Positions 37,901-46,486 are shown, counted from the first letter of the stretch. The stretch is DNA of 64,000 bases from Janthinobacterium saanense (GCF_014200675.1 NZ_JACHCI010000006.1:139931-203930); one strand, 5' to 3'. Notes: generated from the sequence alone by a model not told the origin. A program made the numbers and translations.

Positions 37901-39537
37901 CCAGCACCGAGCACGCTGGCGCCAGAAATCGTTACCGCACCACCATTGCTGCTAATCGCTGCATTCAAGTTGACATTCGACCCCGCAATCTTGGTACTGC
38001 CACTGCTGGCGTCATTAGCCGACAGCGTTACCGCACCGCCATTGGTTGTAATGGCCGCATTGACATTGATCGCCTCGCCCGCCTGCGCGGTCAGACCGAC
38101 GTTCGCCTGCGCGATATTGATGGCGCTGCTGAAGGTGATGCGGTGCAGCGCCTGCAAGGTGACATTGCTCGTGGCGCTGGAAATCAGGTCGGCGCCGATG
38201 GAAGTCGTGCCGGTGACCGGGGCGTCGCCAAACTGGTCAACGTTGCCGAGCACGCCACCGTTGCCAGCCACCACCTCGATATCGTAAGGATCGAGCAGCC
38301 AGTTACCCTGCTTGCCGCGGCTGGCGCGGGTATCGACGCGGATGCCATCGACCGCCAGGTAATGGCCCGAAGTTTCCACAAAACCACCATCGCCGGACGC
38401 GGCCCCGCCACGCGCCGATATGCTGCCGAACACGCGTGCCGTCTGGTCGCCCCAGACGATCACCTTGCCGCCATTGCCGCTGTCGATCGCATCGGCCGCT
38501 ACCGTGGCATCGCTATCCACAAATACCTGGCGCGCATTCGGGATGGCGGCATTCTTGCCCTGATAATCGCCGCCCAGCAAGACCGTGCCGCCACCTTTGG
38601 CGCCGCTGACATCAATGTGCGCATCACCGGTCAAGCCCACCTGGTCGCCCAGCACCGTGACCTGGCCACCCGTGCCAGCGCTATTGCTGGCGCTGGTGAC
38701 GCTGCCCGCTTCCAGCATCGCCTTGCCGCTCGCTTGCAAAACGATCTTGCCGTTTTCGCCGACCACCGCGCTGTTCGCGTTCAAGCTGCCGCGCTGGTTG
38801 ATGAGCGCACCATACATGCCGATCTTGCCGCCCTGCGCAATCACCTGGCCCACATTGAGCGCCTGGTCCGACGGCGCCGACACCACCACCTGCAAACCGG
38901 GGTTGGCGGCATCGGCCAGTTGCACGCTATGGCCAGCAGCCAGCACCACTTCGCCATTCGGCGCGGTAATGATGCCGCTATTTGTCACGTTCGGCGCGAT
39001 CAGCAATACCTTGCCGCCGCTGCCCGCATCAATACTGCCCTGGTTGCTGACGGCCCCGGCGCTGCTGGCGCCATTGAAGTTCATCTTGCCAGCCAGGAAA
39101 TCCTGGTTCGACAAGCCGAGGCTGGACGCCACCAGGCCGTTGACGTCGACCCGCGCATCGCGCCCAAACAGCACGCCGTTGGGATTGATCAGGAACACCT
39201 TGCCATTCGATTGCAGCGCACCGAGGATCTGGCTAGGATCTTGTCCCGTGATGCGGTTAAGCACGGCGCTATTCGCGTTTTGCTGGATAAAACGGGTCAG
39301 CTCGCCGGGATTGATCGAAAAACTCTGCCAGTTGATGATGGTGTTAGGCGTGTTTGTAATCGAAAATACATTGCCTTGCTGATTGAACGTCGCCTGTCCA
39401 CTGAGCACTTGCGGCAAGGTCGGATTCGCATGGGCCATGCCGAAACAGCTGGAGATCAGCAGCGCCAGCGCGGTGCGCCGCAATGGCGGCGTCAGGGCCG
39501 TTTGGCGGCTGTGCAGGATGGGATCTGTATTTTTCAT
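31945..39537 (-). CDS. TpsA: large filamentous-haemagglutinin-like exoprotein
   Basis: 2530-residue adhesin secreted by the TpsB partner. After a signal peptide (ALALLISSCFGMAHA) comes the TPS secretion domain (about residues 38-290) with NPNGVLFG. A beta-helix region follows, with GLUG-like repeats near residues 1000-1210 (VGGLVGSNSG type). Then come about ten MBG/YDG repeats (KTYDGxT...DKNAG...GNYVL), five of them 83 residues long and nearly identical. A second beta-helix part and a Lys/Asp-rich tail end in KKMYCN. After signal removal I find only that one cysteine, next to last. It lies 15 bases behind tpsB and overlaps the FecR-protein gene. Confidence 0.9.
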   Translation of the reverse strand: MKNTDPILHSRQTALTPPLRRTALALLISSCFGMAHANPTLPQVLSGQATFNQQGNVFSITNTPNTIINWQSFSINPGELTRFIQQNANSAVLNRITGQDPSQILGALQSNGKVFLINPNGVLFGRDARVDVNGLVASSLGLSNQDFLAGKMNFNGASSAGAVSNQGSIDAGSGGKVLLIAPNVTNSGIITAPNGEVVLAAGHSVQLADAANPGLQVVVSAPSDQALNVGQVIAQGGKIGMYGALINQRGSLNANSAVVGENGKIVLQASGKAMLEAGSVTSASNSAGTGGQVTVLGDQVGLTGDAHIDVSGAKGGGTVLLGGDYQGKNAAIPNARQVFVDSDATVAADAIDSGNGGKVIVWGDQTARVFGSISARGGAASGDGGFVETSGHYLAVDGIRVDTRASRGKQGNWLLDPYDIEVVAGNGGVLGNVDQFGDAPVTGTTSIGADLISSATSNVTLQALHRITFSSAINIAQANVGLTAQAGEAINVNAAITTNGGAVTLSANDASSGSTKIAGSNVNLNAAISSNGGAVTISGASVLGAGNINVGSGKLALSANEAGGSIALTGSGDQLKGEGGTNQTVSLQADNISFTGNINFGGAASQASVTLVPWTNGRAIFLGNLAGNALGLLNDQLNRISVGTLNIGNSNSGDISTFQAINLAQTTTGTGIKNLNLESGGNITVSNQLAMLQSDSYLQLKTGVGGTLTVDSGGSLAATNMMLQADKMSLGGGADSLSGGQVTLERRSDGEIDIGSGAADSSTVLGLTDTELKTIAAGHITVGGHTFNGPLNLLGSLDLSSLSSLNLLELRTGGAMNLGGPLTVAKDLMVGGGTIGATGAVNVGGVFTLDGGAWQQNSASLPAFYARGFTLQNGSFLRVMGGNGSASPYQIADIYGLQGINTLGMANNYVLAANIDASGTANWNQGAGFAAIANGNVPGYAGIFDGAGHAISALTVNTNNLPGTSGVGLFARLQGGTINNLSLQGGSVTGLYNVGSVVGLNDGGKLNNVFSSANVSGSNAVGGLVGANSGLINHSGASGNVNGDNQAGGAFVGGLAGTNFGAGNITVSTASGAVNGAREFVGGLVGSNQATITQSYATGNVSGSRSVGGLVGSNSGSISDAYATGAVGMASGADMTLVHENLGGLAGSNSGTVSNVFSSGAVNGSGFTAAIGGVVGSNAGGTVSGAYWDKDNSGQQTDNGGASGLDAEHMQLQSSFNGFNFSNGAVWRIYSGHTTPMLKAFLKPLTVDVSGAATSKVYDGQFAIFNGTLVYTGLLDGDTSANGILAYQSARNVGSYALDGLWSTKYDISITGSNLLAITPRLLGVTVGGSKVYDGTTGFGGATYALSNVVNGDNVHASGNAQFLDKNAGSGKSVNASGVSLSGDASGNYMLAADTVSGSADISRAALSLGTVSGINKVYDGSNSASINAALAGVLGSDQVSLANVQASFGDKNAGHGKTINYSGSGALSGSDGGNYVLGAYSGTTTADIAARTLNISFNGVNKTYDGTTSTGVSISDDRIDGDALTLSGNAAFADKNAGTGKTVSVSNVGVTGADAGNYVLSSHNGSTTADIAARTLNLSFTGINKTYDGNTGAGLNISDDRVAGDVLNLAGNAAFADKNAGTGKTVSVSNVGVTGADAGNYVLNSHSGSTTADIAARTLNLNFSGVNKTYDGNTSAGLNISDDRVAGDVLSLAGNAAFADKNAGSNKTVSVSNVGVTGADAGNYVLSSHSGSTTADIAARTLNLSFTGINKTYDGNTSAGLNISDDRVAGDALNLAGNAVFADKNAGTGKTVSVSNVGVTGADAGNYVLNTHSGSTTADIAARTLNLNFSGVNKTYDGNTGVGLNISDDRVAGDVLNLAGNAEFADKNAGTGKTVNVSNVGVTGTDAGNYVLSSHSGSTTADIAARALTVSATGVNKIYDGGTAANVVLGDDRVAGDVLGLAASASFADKNVGAGKVVSLNGVALSGQDAGNYFVVLPTGLLASITPAALNLTGLVAGNKVYDGTTNAAVSAGVSGLLGQDVVSVVGGSGSFADKNAGTDKLVTASGFRLAGADAGNYVLNTTGGTAQATISQKLLSTWIGSGNGLWSDAANWDGGVVPEGANVLAVDFSHSSGVVTYNAAAGNTVLKNLNSATGLLLTGGSLSLGESAQDHSVLGGSAGLEITGGSLLLNGSLSADHYGQSGGLLSGSGNLAIGNSFSQTAGAINLGGQLAIKQASGDLRFASLAASDVRLSALNGAIGQSGAIVSANLTTQSSNGTVLDNTGNQVASFTANNSGDGGIVLKNTSAPGSLSLGDISSGGGNIAIDNSGGIVAGNIKTTGGNVTLTAHSPITLNGALNGNDINLAADADITLADGASLAAARNISLTAGRDLSFNGNTKVVSSGNFAATAGANVRFADTASFAVPAASMTVLAKTGNITGTSGVRINRQRSDVSLLAPGGTVSMPDAIFLPSTVPPVIVPPVITPGLNMAINDALNIIKQADQANASLLPTVTNTTAGDKKKDDVKEVATADQSTGNKFNDGTKKMYCN
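33827..35071 (-). repeat. five tandem 249-bp repeats within tpsA
   Basis: The sequence ATATCGGCCGTGGT recurs at 33827, 34076, 34325, 34574, 34823 and 35072, exactly 249 bases apart, defining five 83-codon units. Units with SFTGINKTYDG alternate with units with NFSGVNKTYDG, which suggests that a two-unit (498-bp) block was duplicated. Diverged YDG units flank the array on both sides. Confidence 0.95.
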
Positions 39538-39552
39538 GAATTATTCTGGATA

Positions 39553-41190
39553 CTAATAGGACAGGGCCAGCCTGAAATGCAGGCGGTTGCTGTCATTGCG
39601 GCCGGTATCACCGGCGTTGAGTACATGCGCGTAATCGATTTGCAGATTGGCGTAACGACTCAATAGCAAGCGCGTGCCGATACCAAAACTGCCGATCGCA
39701 TTGCCTTGCGATTCGCCCGGCAAGCTGTGATTGCGGTTCAGCCAGGCACTGTCGTAAAACACCAGTCCGCGGCACTGATACAGGGCAGTATTGCCGCACC
39801 AGTTGGGCGTGTAAATTTCCAGATTCAGACTGGCGCCGGAATCGCTCGATACCTGGCGCTCGTCGAAACCGCGTACCGACGCCGCGCCGCCGGCGCCGAA
39901 CTGTTCGCCAGGCACCAGTGCATCGGGTGTGTATTGGGCATTGAAAATACTGCGCAACTGCCATTCATTGCTGAGCACCTTGCCCCAGTTCATGCTCAGG
40001 CGCGCCGTGCTGTAGCTCGCCTTGGCGCCAGCCCGCGCCAGGTTGAAATCGGCCTGGGTACCGTGGCGGCCACCGGGCAGGTTGCGCGACAAGGTTAGCG
40101 CCAGGCTAGCTTCGCCATCCTCACGGGTCCATGCGCCGACATAGGCGACGCTGAGCGGATGCACGGTAACGTCGCCGCCCAGCTCAAAGCCCAGCAATTG
40201 CACGCTATTCTGATACGCCTTGTAATCGATACCGTAGATCAGCTTGGGTTCGTAATTGTCGGTCTTGGGAAAATTTTGGTTGTAGCGCAGGCCGGCCATG
40301 GTGCCACGGCCACTGACAGCGAGGTCAAAAATGCCGGCCGCCACGGTGCCCGAATCCACATTCGAATAACTGGCGAACACATCGATCGAATCACCGAGCG
40401 CATACAGCGGCACATGGTAGCCAAGACCATAGATGGCAACCTTGTCCGGCTTTTCCAGCGAGGTCGTGTATTGCAGGCTGGCGACATGGTCCAGGCCCCA
40501 CAGGTTCGCATTTTGCAGCACCACGCCGGCATGCGTCTTGCCTGTTTGCCCACTGCCCGTATTGTCCAGGTTCAGCATGGTTTTCCACGGGTTCTCATCG
40601 GCCACCGACACAGTCGCGTCGAGCTGGCCTTCGGTCTCGCTGGCGGCCAGCTTGACTTCCATCTTGCGGGCCGGATTTTCATTGGCCAATTTCAGGCTTT
40701 TCCCCAATGCCGGCAAGTTCGGCGAACTGCCCACGCGCAGTGCAGGCAAGGCGTGCAGCACATTCGCTGCATCGGCATGGCGGTTGCCGCTTATCGTTAT
40801 CTGGCCGATCGCCGTTTCCACTACGGTCAGCTGCACCACGCCCCGGTCCAGCTCCTGCTCCGGCAAGGTGACTTGCACCACCGTGTAGCCGCGTTCGCGG
40901 TAGGCATTTTCCAGCGCCTCGACGGCGTGTTGAATATCGCCAAAATCGCGCTGCGTGCCGGTAAAGGGCGTCAGCAGGGTGGACAGCAATGCGGGCGCCA
41001 GCAAGGTATTGCCCTGGACATCAAAGCGTACGATGTCGAAATGCGGAATCGCGATATCCGTTGCGGGAGCGGTGGCAGACTGCGCGGCGGCCTGAGTTTG
41101 CCCTGCAGCGGCTGGAGCGATTGCACAGGCAGCGCCCGCGACGAACAAAAGCGCCGAGCCCGCAAGCAGGTGCACCAAACGATAATTCAT
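39553..41190 (-). CDS. TpsB: ShlB/FhaC-family haemolysin secretion protein
   Basis: 545-residue outer-membrane transporter that secretes the adjacent TpsA. A signal peptide (AGSALLFVAGAACAIAP) is followed by two POTRA domains (about residues 50-200, FDIVRFDVQGNTLL and QITISGNRHADA), where NAYRERGYTVVQVTLPEQ carries the conserved RGY. A 16-strand barrel follows with VRGFDERQ and a terminal aromatic residue (LALSY). It carries a cysteine pair in NWCGNTALYQCRG. It is first in the tpsB-tpsA-FecR operon. 251 bases separate it from the cyclase gene upstream on the same strand. Confidence 0.9.
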   Translation of the reverse strand: MNYRLVHLLAGSALLFVAGAACAIAPAAAGQTQAAAQSATAPATDIAIPHFDIVRFDVQGNTLLAPALLSTLLTPFTGTQRDFGDIQHAVEALENAYRERGYTVVQVTLPEQELDRGVVQLTVVETAIGQITISGNRHADAANVLHALPALRVGSSPNLPALGKSLKLANENPARKMEVKLAASETEGQLDATVSVADENPWKTMLNLDNTGSGQTGKTHAGVVLQNANLWGLDHVASLQYTTSLEKPDKVAIYGLGYHVPLYALGDSIDVFASYSNVDSGTVAAGIFDLAVSGRGTMAGLRYNQNFPKTDNYEPKLIYGIDYKAYQNSVQLLGFELGGDVTVHPLSVAYVGAWTREDGEASLALTLSRNLPGGRHGTQADFNLARAGAKASYSTARLSMNWGKVLSNEWQLRSIFNAQYTPDALVPGEQFGAGGAASVRGFDERQVSSDSGASLNLEIYTPNWCGNTALYQCRGLVFYDSAWLNRNHSLPGESQGNAIGSFGIGTRLLLSRYANLQIDYAHVLNAGDTGRNDSNRLHFRLALSY

Positions 41191-41441
41191 GAGTGAAGAT
41201 TTCTTGTGGTTGCATGAGCACGACGCTGGCCAGGCGCAACACCGTTGTGCTCATCAATTGATTGAATGCAAAGTTTAGACGGGTTTTTGTTTCCAGTCAG
41301 AACTTTCTACCATTGGAACAGCGATTTCCGCCATCACAGCGCAAATCAGCGTCCAAGTCCCTGAAAAAACAGCTTTTTTCACAACAGCAACACCGGACAT
41401 ACCAGCATATCGGGCCGGTATTTTACCCCTTTATTAGCGAT

Positions 41442-43706
41442 CTACTTGCTGTCAAAAATAGTCACGCCATCCCAGTCATCCGGTGGCGATTGCGCCAGGT
41501 AGCCAGACAGCCGCGCCGCATAGTGCTGGTACAAGCCATCCTGGGGCTGCTCGAGCAGCAATTGGGCCACCAGTTGCTGCGCGCCCGCCCACTCGCGCGC
41601 GCGCAGCAACACCAGCGCACGCGACCAGCACTCCAGGCGCGCCAGGGCAGCAGCATCGACTTGTTCCGGCAAGCCCAGCGGCTCGAAAATGGCTACCGCT
41701 TGCTGCTTGCCCTTGACCGCTACCCGGTCCAGTTCGCGGTACACAAATTGCGGCGCGGCATGGCGGGTAGCGGCGCTGACGACGATGCCGACACCATAGG
41801 TCTTGGTGATGCCTTCGAGGCGCGCCGCCAGATTCACGCTGTCGCCCATCACGGTATAGGCGCGGCGGATGCGCGAGCCCATGTCGCCCACATGCATCAG
41901 GCCCGTATTGATACCGATGCCGATATGCAAGGCGGGCCAGCCGCGCGCGAGAAAATCGCGGTTCAAACGGGCCGCACTGTGCTGCATCAGCAAGGCGCTG
42001 GCGACGGCCCGGCTGGCATGATCCGGGAAGGCCAGCGGTGCACCCCAGAACGCCATCACGGCGTCGCCGATGTATTTGTCCAGCGTGCCGCCATGGCTGT
42101 CACGGATATCTTCCGACATGGCCGTCAGGTAGAGATTGATGTATTCACGCAAGGCTGTCGGCGCCATGTTTTCCGAGATCGCCGTAAAACCGCGCACGTC
42201 GGCAAACAGCACCGTCAATTCGCGGCTCTCGCCTTCCATGGTGTAGCGCTGTGGATTATCGGCCATCTCGGCCACCAGTTCGGGCGCCACATATTGACCA
42301 AAACGGGCTACCAGCGCCCGTCCCTTGCGCACCTCGAAAAAGTAGCCCCAGGCCACGTTCAAAATAAACAGCGCGGTGATCAGCAACAGCACCAGCGCGC
42401 TATCGACCAGCATATCCTGCACCCGGTACAGATACAGGTTAAAACCCAGGGCAGCGCCCAGCGCCCCCAGCGCCAGCAGCATGGACCAGGCGGGCGACAG
42501 CACTGCCAGCGCACCGGCCAGCACCAGGCCGGCCAGCAGCACCTGGCCCAACTCAATCGCCAGCGCATAATCAGGGCGCGACTTGAAACGCCCGTCGAGC
42601 ATGGACTTGATCAGGTTGGCGTGCACTTCCACCCCCGGATACTCGGCATTGACGGGCGTGGCCCGCACATCGTTCAAGCCAGGCGCGCTGGTGCCCACCA
42701 GGGCAATCACATCTTTCAACAGGGCTGGCGCCACCTTGCCCTGCAGCACGTCGGATGCCGACACATAGGCAAACGCGCCACCGGACGGCCCGCCGCGGCC
42801 ACGGTATTGCACGGTGGTGGTCAGCGCTTCGCCCACCGGGATGGCACGCGGGCCTTGCGGCGTAAACATCAGCAATTGATCGAGGCCGCCATTGGCCAGT
42901 TCGGCGGCCGACATGCTGTCGGCGTTTTGCGTGAAATGCGGCGCAATCGCGCGCGCCTTCAGGTACACGGCGGCCGTGGCCAGCGACAGCGATGGATAAT
43001 AAGCGTCGCCTATGCGCTGCAGCAAGGTTGACGAACGCACCACGCCATCGGTATCGGTCAGCGCCGTAAAAATGCCGGCGCCGCTGGCAGCGTTCTGCAA
43101 AGTGGCGATATTGGCTTCGTAACCACGCGCTGAAAACGCCGTGATGGCGCGCCCGTTCAGGCTTGCCACGGTGAACGCTGGCGCCGGCAACACGCCCTTC
43201 TTTTGCTGGTCCGACACATTAAAACCCAGCACCACCGGCTGGCCGCGCATCGCTTGCGCCAGCAAGCCATCGTAATCCATGCCAGGCTTGAGTTTTTGCA
43301 GCTGGGCATCAAAACCGGGCACGCCGGCCAGTTCATGCTGCGCCAGTTTTTCCAGCACGGCATAACCGGAACTGGTATCGGCTTCCGGGAACGAGATATC
43401 GAAACCCAGCGCCGCCACGCCATAGTGGCGCGTCAGCTGCGTCACCAGTTGCGCCTGGATATCGCGGCTCCAGGGAAAGCGGCCGATGCGGGTCAGGCTT
43501 TTTTCATCGATGTCGACAATCACGATGCGCCGGTCCAGCACGGCCGGCTCGGCACGCATGCGCAAGTCGCTCAGCATCGCATCCAGCCGGGTAATCGTTG
43601 CGCTGTCGACCAGGCCGATGCTGAGACTCGCCGCCAGCATGGTCAACATCAGGCCGGCCAGCCAGCGTGCAGCGTATTTTTTCAGTTTTTCGGTCCACGC
43701 CGGCAT
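41442..43706 (-). CDS. CHASE2-domain class III adenylate cyclase
   Basis: 754-residue membrane signalling protein. An N-terminal helix (LAGLMLTMLAASLSIGL) precedes an extracytoplasmic CHASE2 sensor (about residues 40-370), three closely spaced membrane helices (about 385-460) and a cyclase domain (about 490-660). The metal-binding aspartates are in VLFADVRGFT and YIGDAVMAFWG; the Lys in LDKYIGD and the Asp in TVMGDSVN are consistent with ATP as substrate. It starts with ATG at 43706 overlapping the HD-GYP stop; an in-frame GTG precedes by one codon. The secretion operon lies downstream. Confidence 0.87.
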   Translation of the reverse strand: MPAWTEKLKKYAARWLAGLMLTMLAASLSIGLVDSATITRLDAMLSDLRMRAEPAVLDRRIVIVDIDEKSLTRIGRFPWSRDIQAQLVTQLTRHYGVAALGFDISFPEADTSSGYAVLEKLAQHELAGVPGFDAQLQKLKPGMDYDGLLAQAMRGQPVVLGFNVSDQQKKGVLPAPAFTVASLNGRAITAFSARGYEANIATLQNAASGAGIFTALTDTDGVVRSSTLLQRIGDAYYPSLSLATAAVYLKARAIAPHFTQNADSMSAAELANGGLDQLLMFTPQGPRAIPVGEALTTTVQYRGRGGPSGGAFAYVSASDVLQGKVAPALLKDVIALVGTSAPGLNDVRATPVNAEYPGVEVHANLIKSMLDGRFKSRPDYALAIELGQVLLAGLVLAGALAVLSPAWSMLLALGALGAALGFNLYLYRVQDMLVDSALVLLLITALFILNVAWGYFFEVRKGRALVARFGQYVAPELVAEMADNPQRYTMEGESRELTVLFADVRGFTAISENMAPTALREYINLYLTAMSEDIRDSHGGTLDKYIGDAVMAFWGAPLAFPDHASRAVASALLMQHSAARLNRDFLARGWPALHIGIGINTGLMHVGDMGSRIRRAYTVMGDSVNLAARLEGITKTYGVGIVVSAATRHAAPQFVYRELDRVAVKGKQQAVAIFEPLGLPEQVDAAALARLECWSRALVLLRAREWAGAQQLVAQLLLEQPQDGLYQHYAARLSGYLAQSPPDDWDGVTIFDSK

Positions 43707-45328
43707 CACGGGCTGTATCCGGGAATCACCGCCTCGTCGACCACATCGATCTGGCTGGGATCCATATGTTTTTCGGCAAAGGCCAGGTATACCTTGCTGC
43801 GAATAAACACATCGAACAGATCGGGATCGATATGCCCGTTCAGGCTGAAATTGCCGAGGATGCGCAGCGATTCGGACAAGGACTTGCCTTTTTTATAGGG
43901 CCGGTCGCGCGCCGTCAGCGCTTCAAAAATGTCGGCAATCGCCATCAGCCGCGCCGGCACCGACATCTGTTCCTTCGTCAGGCCGCGCGGATACCCCTTG
44001 CCATCCATGCGCTCATGGTGGCCGCCCGCGTATTCAGGTACTTTTTGCAAGTGTTTCGGCCACGGCAGCGCTTCGAGCATGCGGATCGACACGCTGATAT
44101 GGTTGTTGACGATGGCCCGTTCAGCCGCCGTCAAGGTGCCGAAACGGATGGTCAGGTTTTCCGTCTCGTCGGCGTCGAGAAAATTGCGCAGTTCGCCATC
44201 GACCGCGCGCCAGCGGCGCCGCGCAATCTGGCGCACCCGCTGCTGGTCGCCCTCGGCCATGCCTTCGCTGCCGATATTGGCGCGGCGGATAAAGTCACGT
44301 TCTTCGCGCAAGGCAACTTGCTCGCCAGCCAGCGCGGCGGCGATCGCATCGACCTGGTCGGGATGGGTGATTTGGCGCTGCAAGGCCGCGATCTCTGCGT
44401 CGCGCAGCAACACCTCGTAACGCGTGTCGATCAGGGCGATGCGGTCAAAGATGGTTTCCAGCTTGGTGGCCTTGTCGACCACGTGCACGGGCGTGGTGAT
44501 CTTGCCACAATCGTGCAGCATGCCGGCCAGCCACAGTTGCTTGCGCTCATTGTCGCTCAGGCGAAAATTGGCCAATGGCCCCGTCTCGGTGGCGTGCGCG
44601 GCATCCGCCAGCAACATTGTCAATTCAGGCACGAACTGGCAATGGCGGCCCGTGTAGGGCGACTTTTCATCGATGCCGATATTGATCAGCTTGACCAGCG
44701 ACTCCAGCAATTCCTCCAGCTGCAAGATCAGTTGCTGGTTGGTCAGCGCCACGCCCGCCTGCGCCGCCAATGCCTCGATGAAACGCTGGTCGGTGGCGGA
44801 AAAAGCGCGCACCTGGCCGCTGGCCTCATCCTTGGCATTGACCAGTTGCAGCACGCCGATCAAGTCGCCTTCATGGTCGCCCATGGGCACCGTCAATATC
44901 GATTGCGTGTGATAGCCATGGTGGCGGTCAAAATCGCGCATGCCGGAGAAATTGAAGGCTTCGTCGCGATACACATCGGCAATATTGACGCAACGGCGCA
45001 TATGGGCCGCATAGGCTGCCACAGACGCCAGGTTAGGCTGCTTCTGTGCATCGAACAGGGGCACGCCAGGCACGCCGATATCGCTATCGAGGCCGATGCC
45101 CAGGCTATCGTTGACGCTGATATGGAAATCGAGCTGGCGCCCGTCAGCGGCGGGGCGGTACAAGGTCGCGCCATCGGCGCCGCTCATGCTCTTGGCCAGC
45201 AATACGATGCGCTGCAGCAACGGGCCGATATCGTGCCCCTGGCCGCCCAGGCCATGGCCGAGAGCTACGCTCAATTCGGTCAACTGCTCCAGTCTGTGGG
45301 CGATTTTCTCAGGGTGCAGCTGCGGCAT
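43706..45328 (-). CDS. GAF/HD-GYP domain protein, predicted cyclic-di-GMP phosphodiesterase
   Basis: 540-residue cytoplasmic protein. A GAF domain (about residues 20-175) is followed by an HD-GYP domain: the HD pair in LAGMLHDCGKI, a conserved His in NNHISVSIRM and HHERMDGKGYPRGL with the GYP signature. HD-GYP enzymes hydrolyse cyclic di-GMP. An insertion of about 90 residues separates the HD pair from the later motifs. The ATG at 45328 is preferred over a frame extension to 45385. It is co-transcribed with the CHASE2 cyclase and divergent from a metallo-hydrolase gene. Confidence 0.88.
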   Translation of the reverse strand: MPQLHPEKIAHRLEQLTELSVALGHGLGGQGHDIGPLLQRIVLLAKSMSGADGATLYRPAADGRQLDFHISVNDSLGIGLDSDIGVPGVPLFDAQKQPNLASVAAYAAHMRRCVNIADVYRDEAFNFSGMRDFDRHHGYHTQSILTVPMGDHEGDLIGVLQLVNAKDEASGQVRAFSATDQRFIEALAAQAGVALTNQQLILQLEELLESLVKLINIGIDEKSPYTGRHCQFVPELTMLLADAAHATETGPLANFRLSDNERKQLWLAGMLHDCGKITTPVHVVDKATKLETIFDRIALIDTRYEVLLRDAEIAALQRQITHPDQVDAIAAALAGEQVALREERDFIRRANIGSEGMAEGDQQRVRQIARRRWRAVDGELRNFLDADETENLTIRFGTLTAAERAIVNNHISVSIRMLEALPWPKHLQKVPEYAGGHHERMDGKGYPRGLTKEQMSVPARLMAIADIFEALTARDRPYKKGKSLSESLRILGNFSLNGHIDPDLFDVFIRSKVYLAFAEKHMDPSQIDVVDEAVIPGYSP

Positions 45329-45507
45329 GGTGGGCGCTAAAAAGATAAGGAAACAGGCGCCAGTGTAACTGCTGGTTTGCCGCACTGTACATTACTTAAG
45401 CGCAACAAGCCGAAATAACTTACCGTGTTGCAGCATCAATAAAAGTTGGCGTTGGACATATTGATTAGAATAGAATCAACAATCATTACACAGTAACAAG
45501 GTATTGC

Positions 45508-46398
45508 ATGAAATTCACGTTCAGGGGCGTCCGCGGCTCTATCCCCTCCCCCGGTCCGCTCACGGCACGCTATGGCGGCAATACCACTTGTATCGAAGTA
45601 CGCAGCAACGACGATAGCCTGATCATCCTCGACGCGGGCAGTGGCATCTTTTCATTGGCGCAACAGCTACCGGCTGGCCAGCGCGTCGATGCGCACATCT
45701 TCATCACGCACAGCCACTGGGACCATATCCACGGCCTGCCGATGTTTACGCCGCTGTTCGCGGCCGGCAACCGGATACGCCTGCACGGCGCGCAGGACAC
45801 CGCCAGCGGACGCGGCATCGAACACGTGATGGCGGTGCAATTGCAAAGCAGTTACTTTCCCGTCAGCGAAGCGGCGATGGCAGCCAGCATCGAGTACCGC
45901 ACCATCGCCGAAGACGACACCGTCATGGTCGGCCAGGCCCGCGTGCGCGGCGTGCAAATGAACCACCCGGTCGTCAACCTGGGCTACCGTATCGATTGCG
46001 CGGGCGCCTCGCTATTTTTCAGCGGCGACCATGAACCGTTCTACAACCCCCATCCACCCGGCCACGTTGACCACGCCGCTTGCGCCGAACACAATGCCCG
46101 CCGCCAGGCATGCATCGAGACCATGCTGGCCGGCGTCGACGCGCTGATCATGGATTGTTCCTACACCCGCGAAGAATACCCGGACAAGCAAGGCTGGGGC
46201 CACGGCACCTTCGACGCCGCTTTTGATTTGGCCCTGCGCTGCGGCGCCCGCCGCCTGTACTGCACCCACCACGAACCGACCCGCAGCGACGAGCAGCTGG
46301 AAACCGTGTTTGCCGATGTGATGGCGCGCTATCAAGATAGACTGGACGGCTTGCAAGTGTTTTTGGCGTATGAGGGACTGACGGTGGCGCTGGCTTAG
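45508..46398 (+). CDS. MBL-fold metallo-hydrolase
   Basis: 296-residue metallo-beta-lactamase-fold hydrolase. The metal site is in FITHSHWDHIHGLP (HxHxDH), with further ligands expected in FFSGDHE and THHE. The N-terminal GVRGSIPSPGPLTARYGGNT resembles MBL proteins annotated as cyclic-nucleotide phosphodiesterase-like or PhnP/RNase Z-like; the substrate cannot be settled from sequence. It is divergent from the HD-GYP/cyclase operon, which makes a role in cyclic-nucleotide turnover attractive but unproven. A related 3'-end relic lies 320 bases downstream. Confidence 0.82.
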   Translation: MKFTFRGVRGSIPSPGPLTARYGGNTTCIEVRSNDDSLIILDAGSGIFSLAQQLPAGQRVDAHIFITHSHWDHIHGLPMFTPLFAAGNRIRLHGAQDTASGRGIEHVMAVQLQSSYFPVSEAAMAASIEYRTIAEDDTVMVGQARVRGVQMNHPVVNLGYRIDCAGASLFFSGDHEPFYNPHPPGHVDHAACAEHNARRQACIETMLAGVDALIMDCSYTREEYPDKQGWGHGTFDAAFDLALRCGARRLYCTHHEPTRSDEQLETVFADVMARYQDRLDGLQVFLAYEGLTVALA

Positions 46399-46486
46399 AC
46401 TGTTGCGGCAGCACTATGTTGTACAGCGAACGGTGCGCTTCATCGCGGCACGGCATGATGAACGCTCATTCTTCAAGGAGAGCGCC

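Noticed and set aside
32905..39666. Long plus-strand open frames (up to 678 codons) opposite tpsA
   Set aside because: They are antisense shadows of a repetitive, GC-rich gene: no ribosome sites, no known motifs, and they follow the repeat pattern of the real gene.
41364..41379. AAAAAACAGCTTTTTT in the gap between cyclase and tpsB genes as a terminator
   Set aside because: The stem consists of A-T pairs only, so it is too weak to count.
41262..43031. 589-codon plus-strand frame opposite the CHASE2 cyclase
   Set aside because: Shadow of the cyclase gene, whose catalytic motifs are clear.
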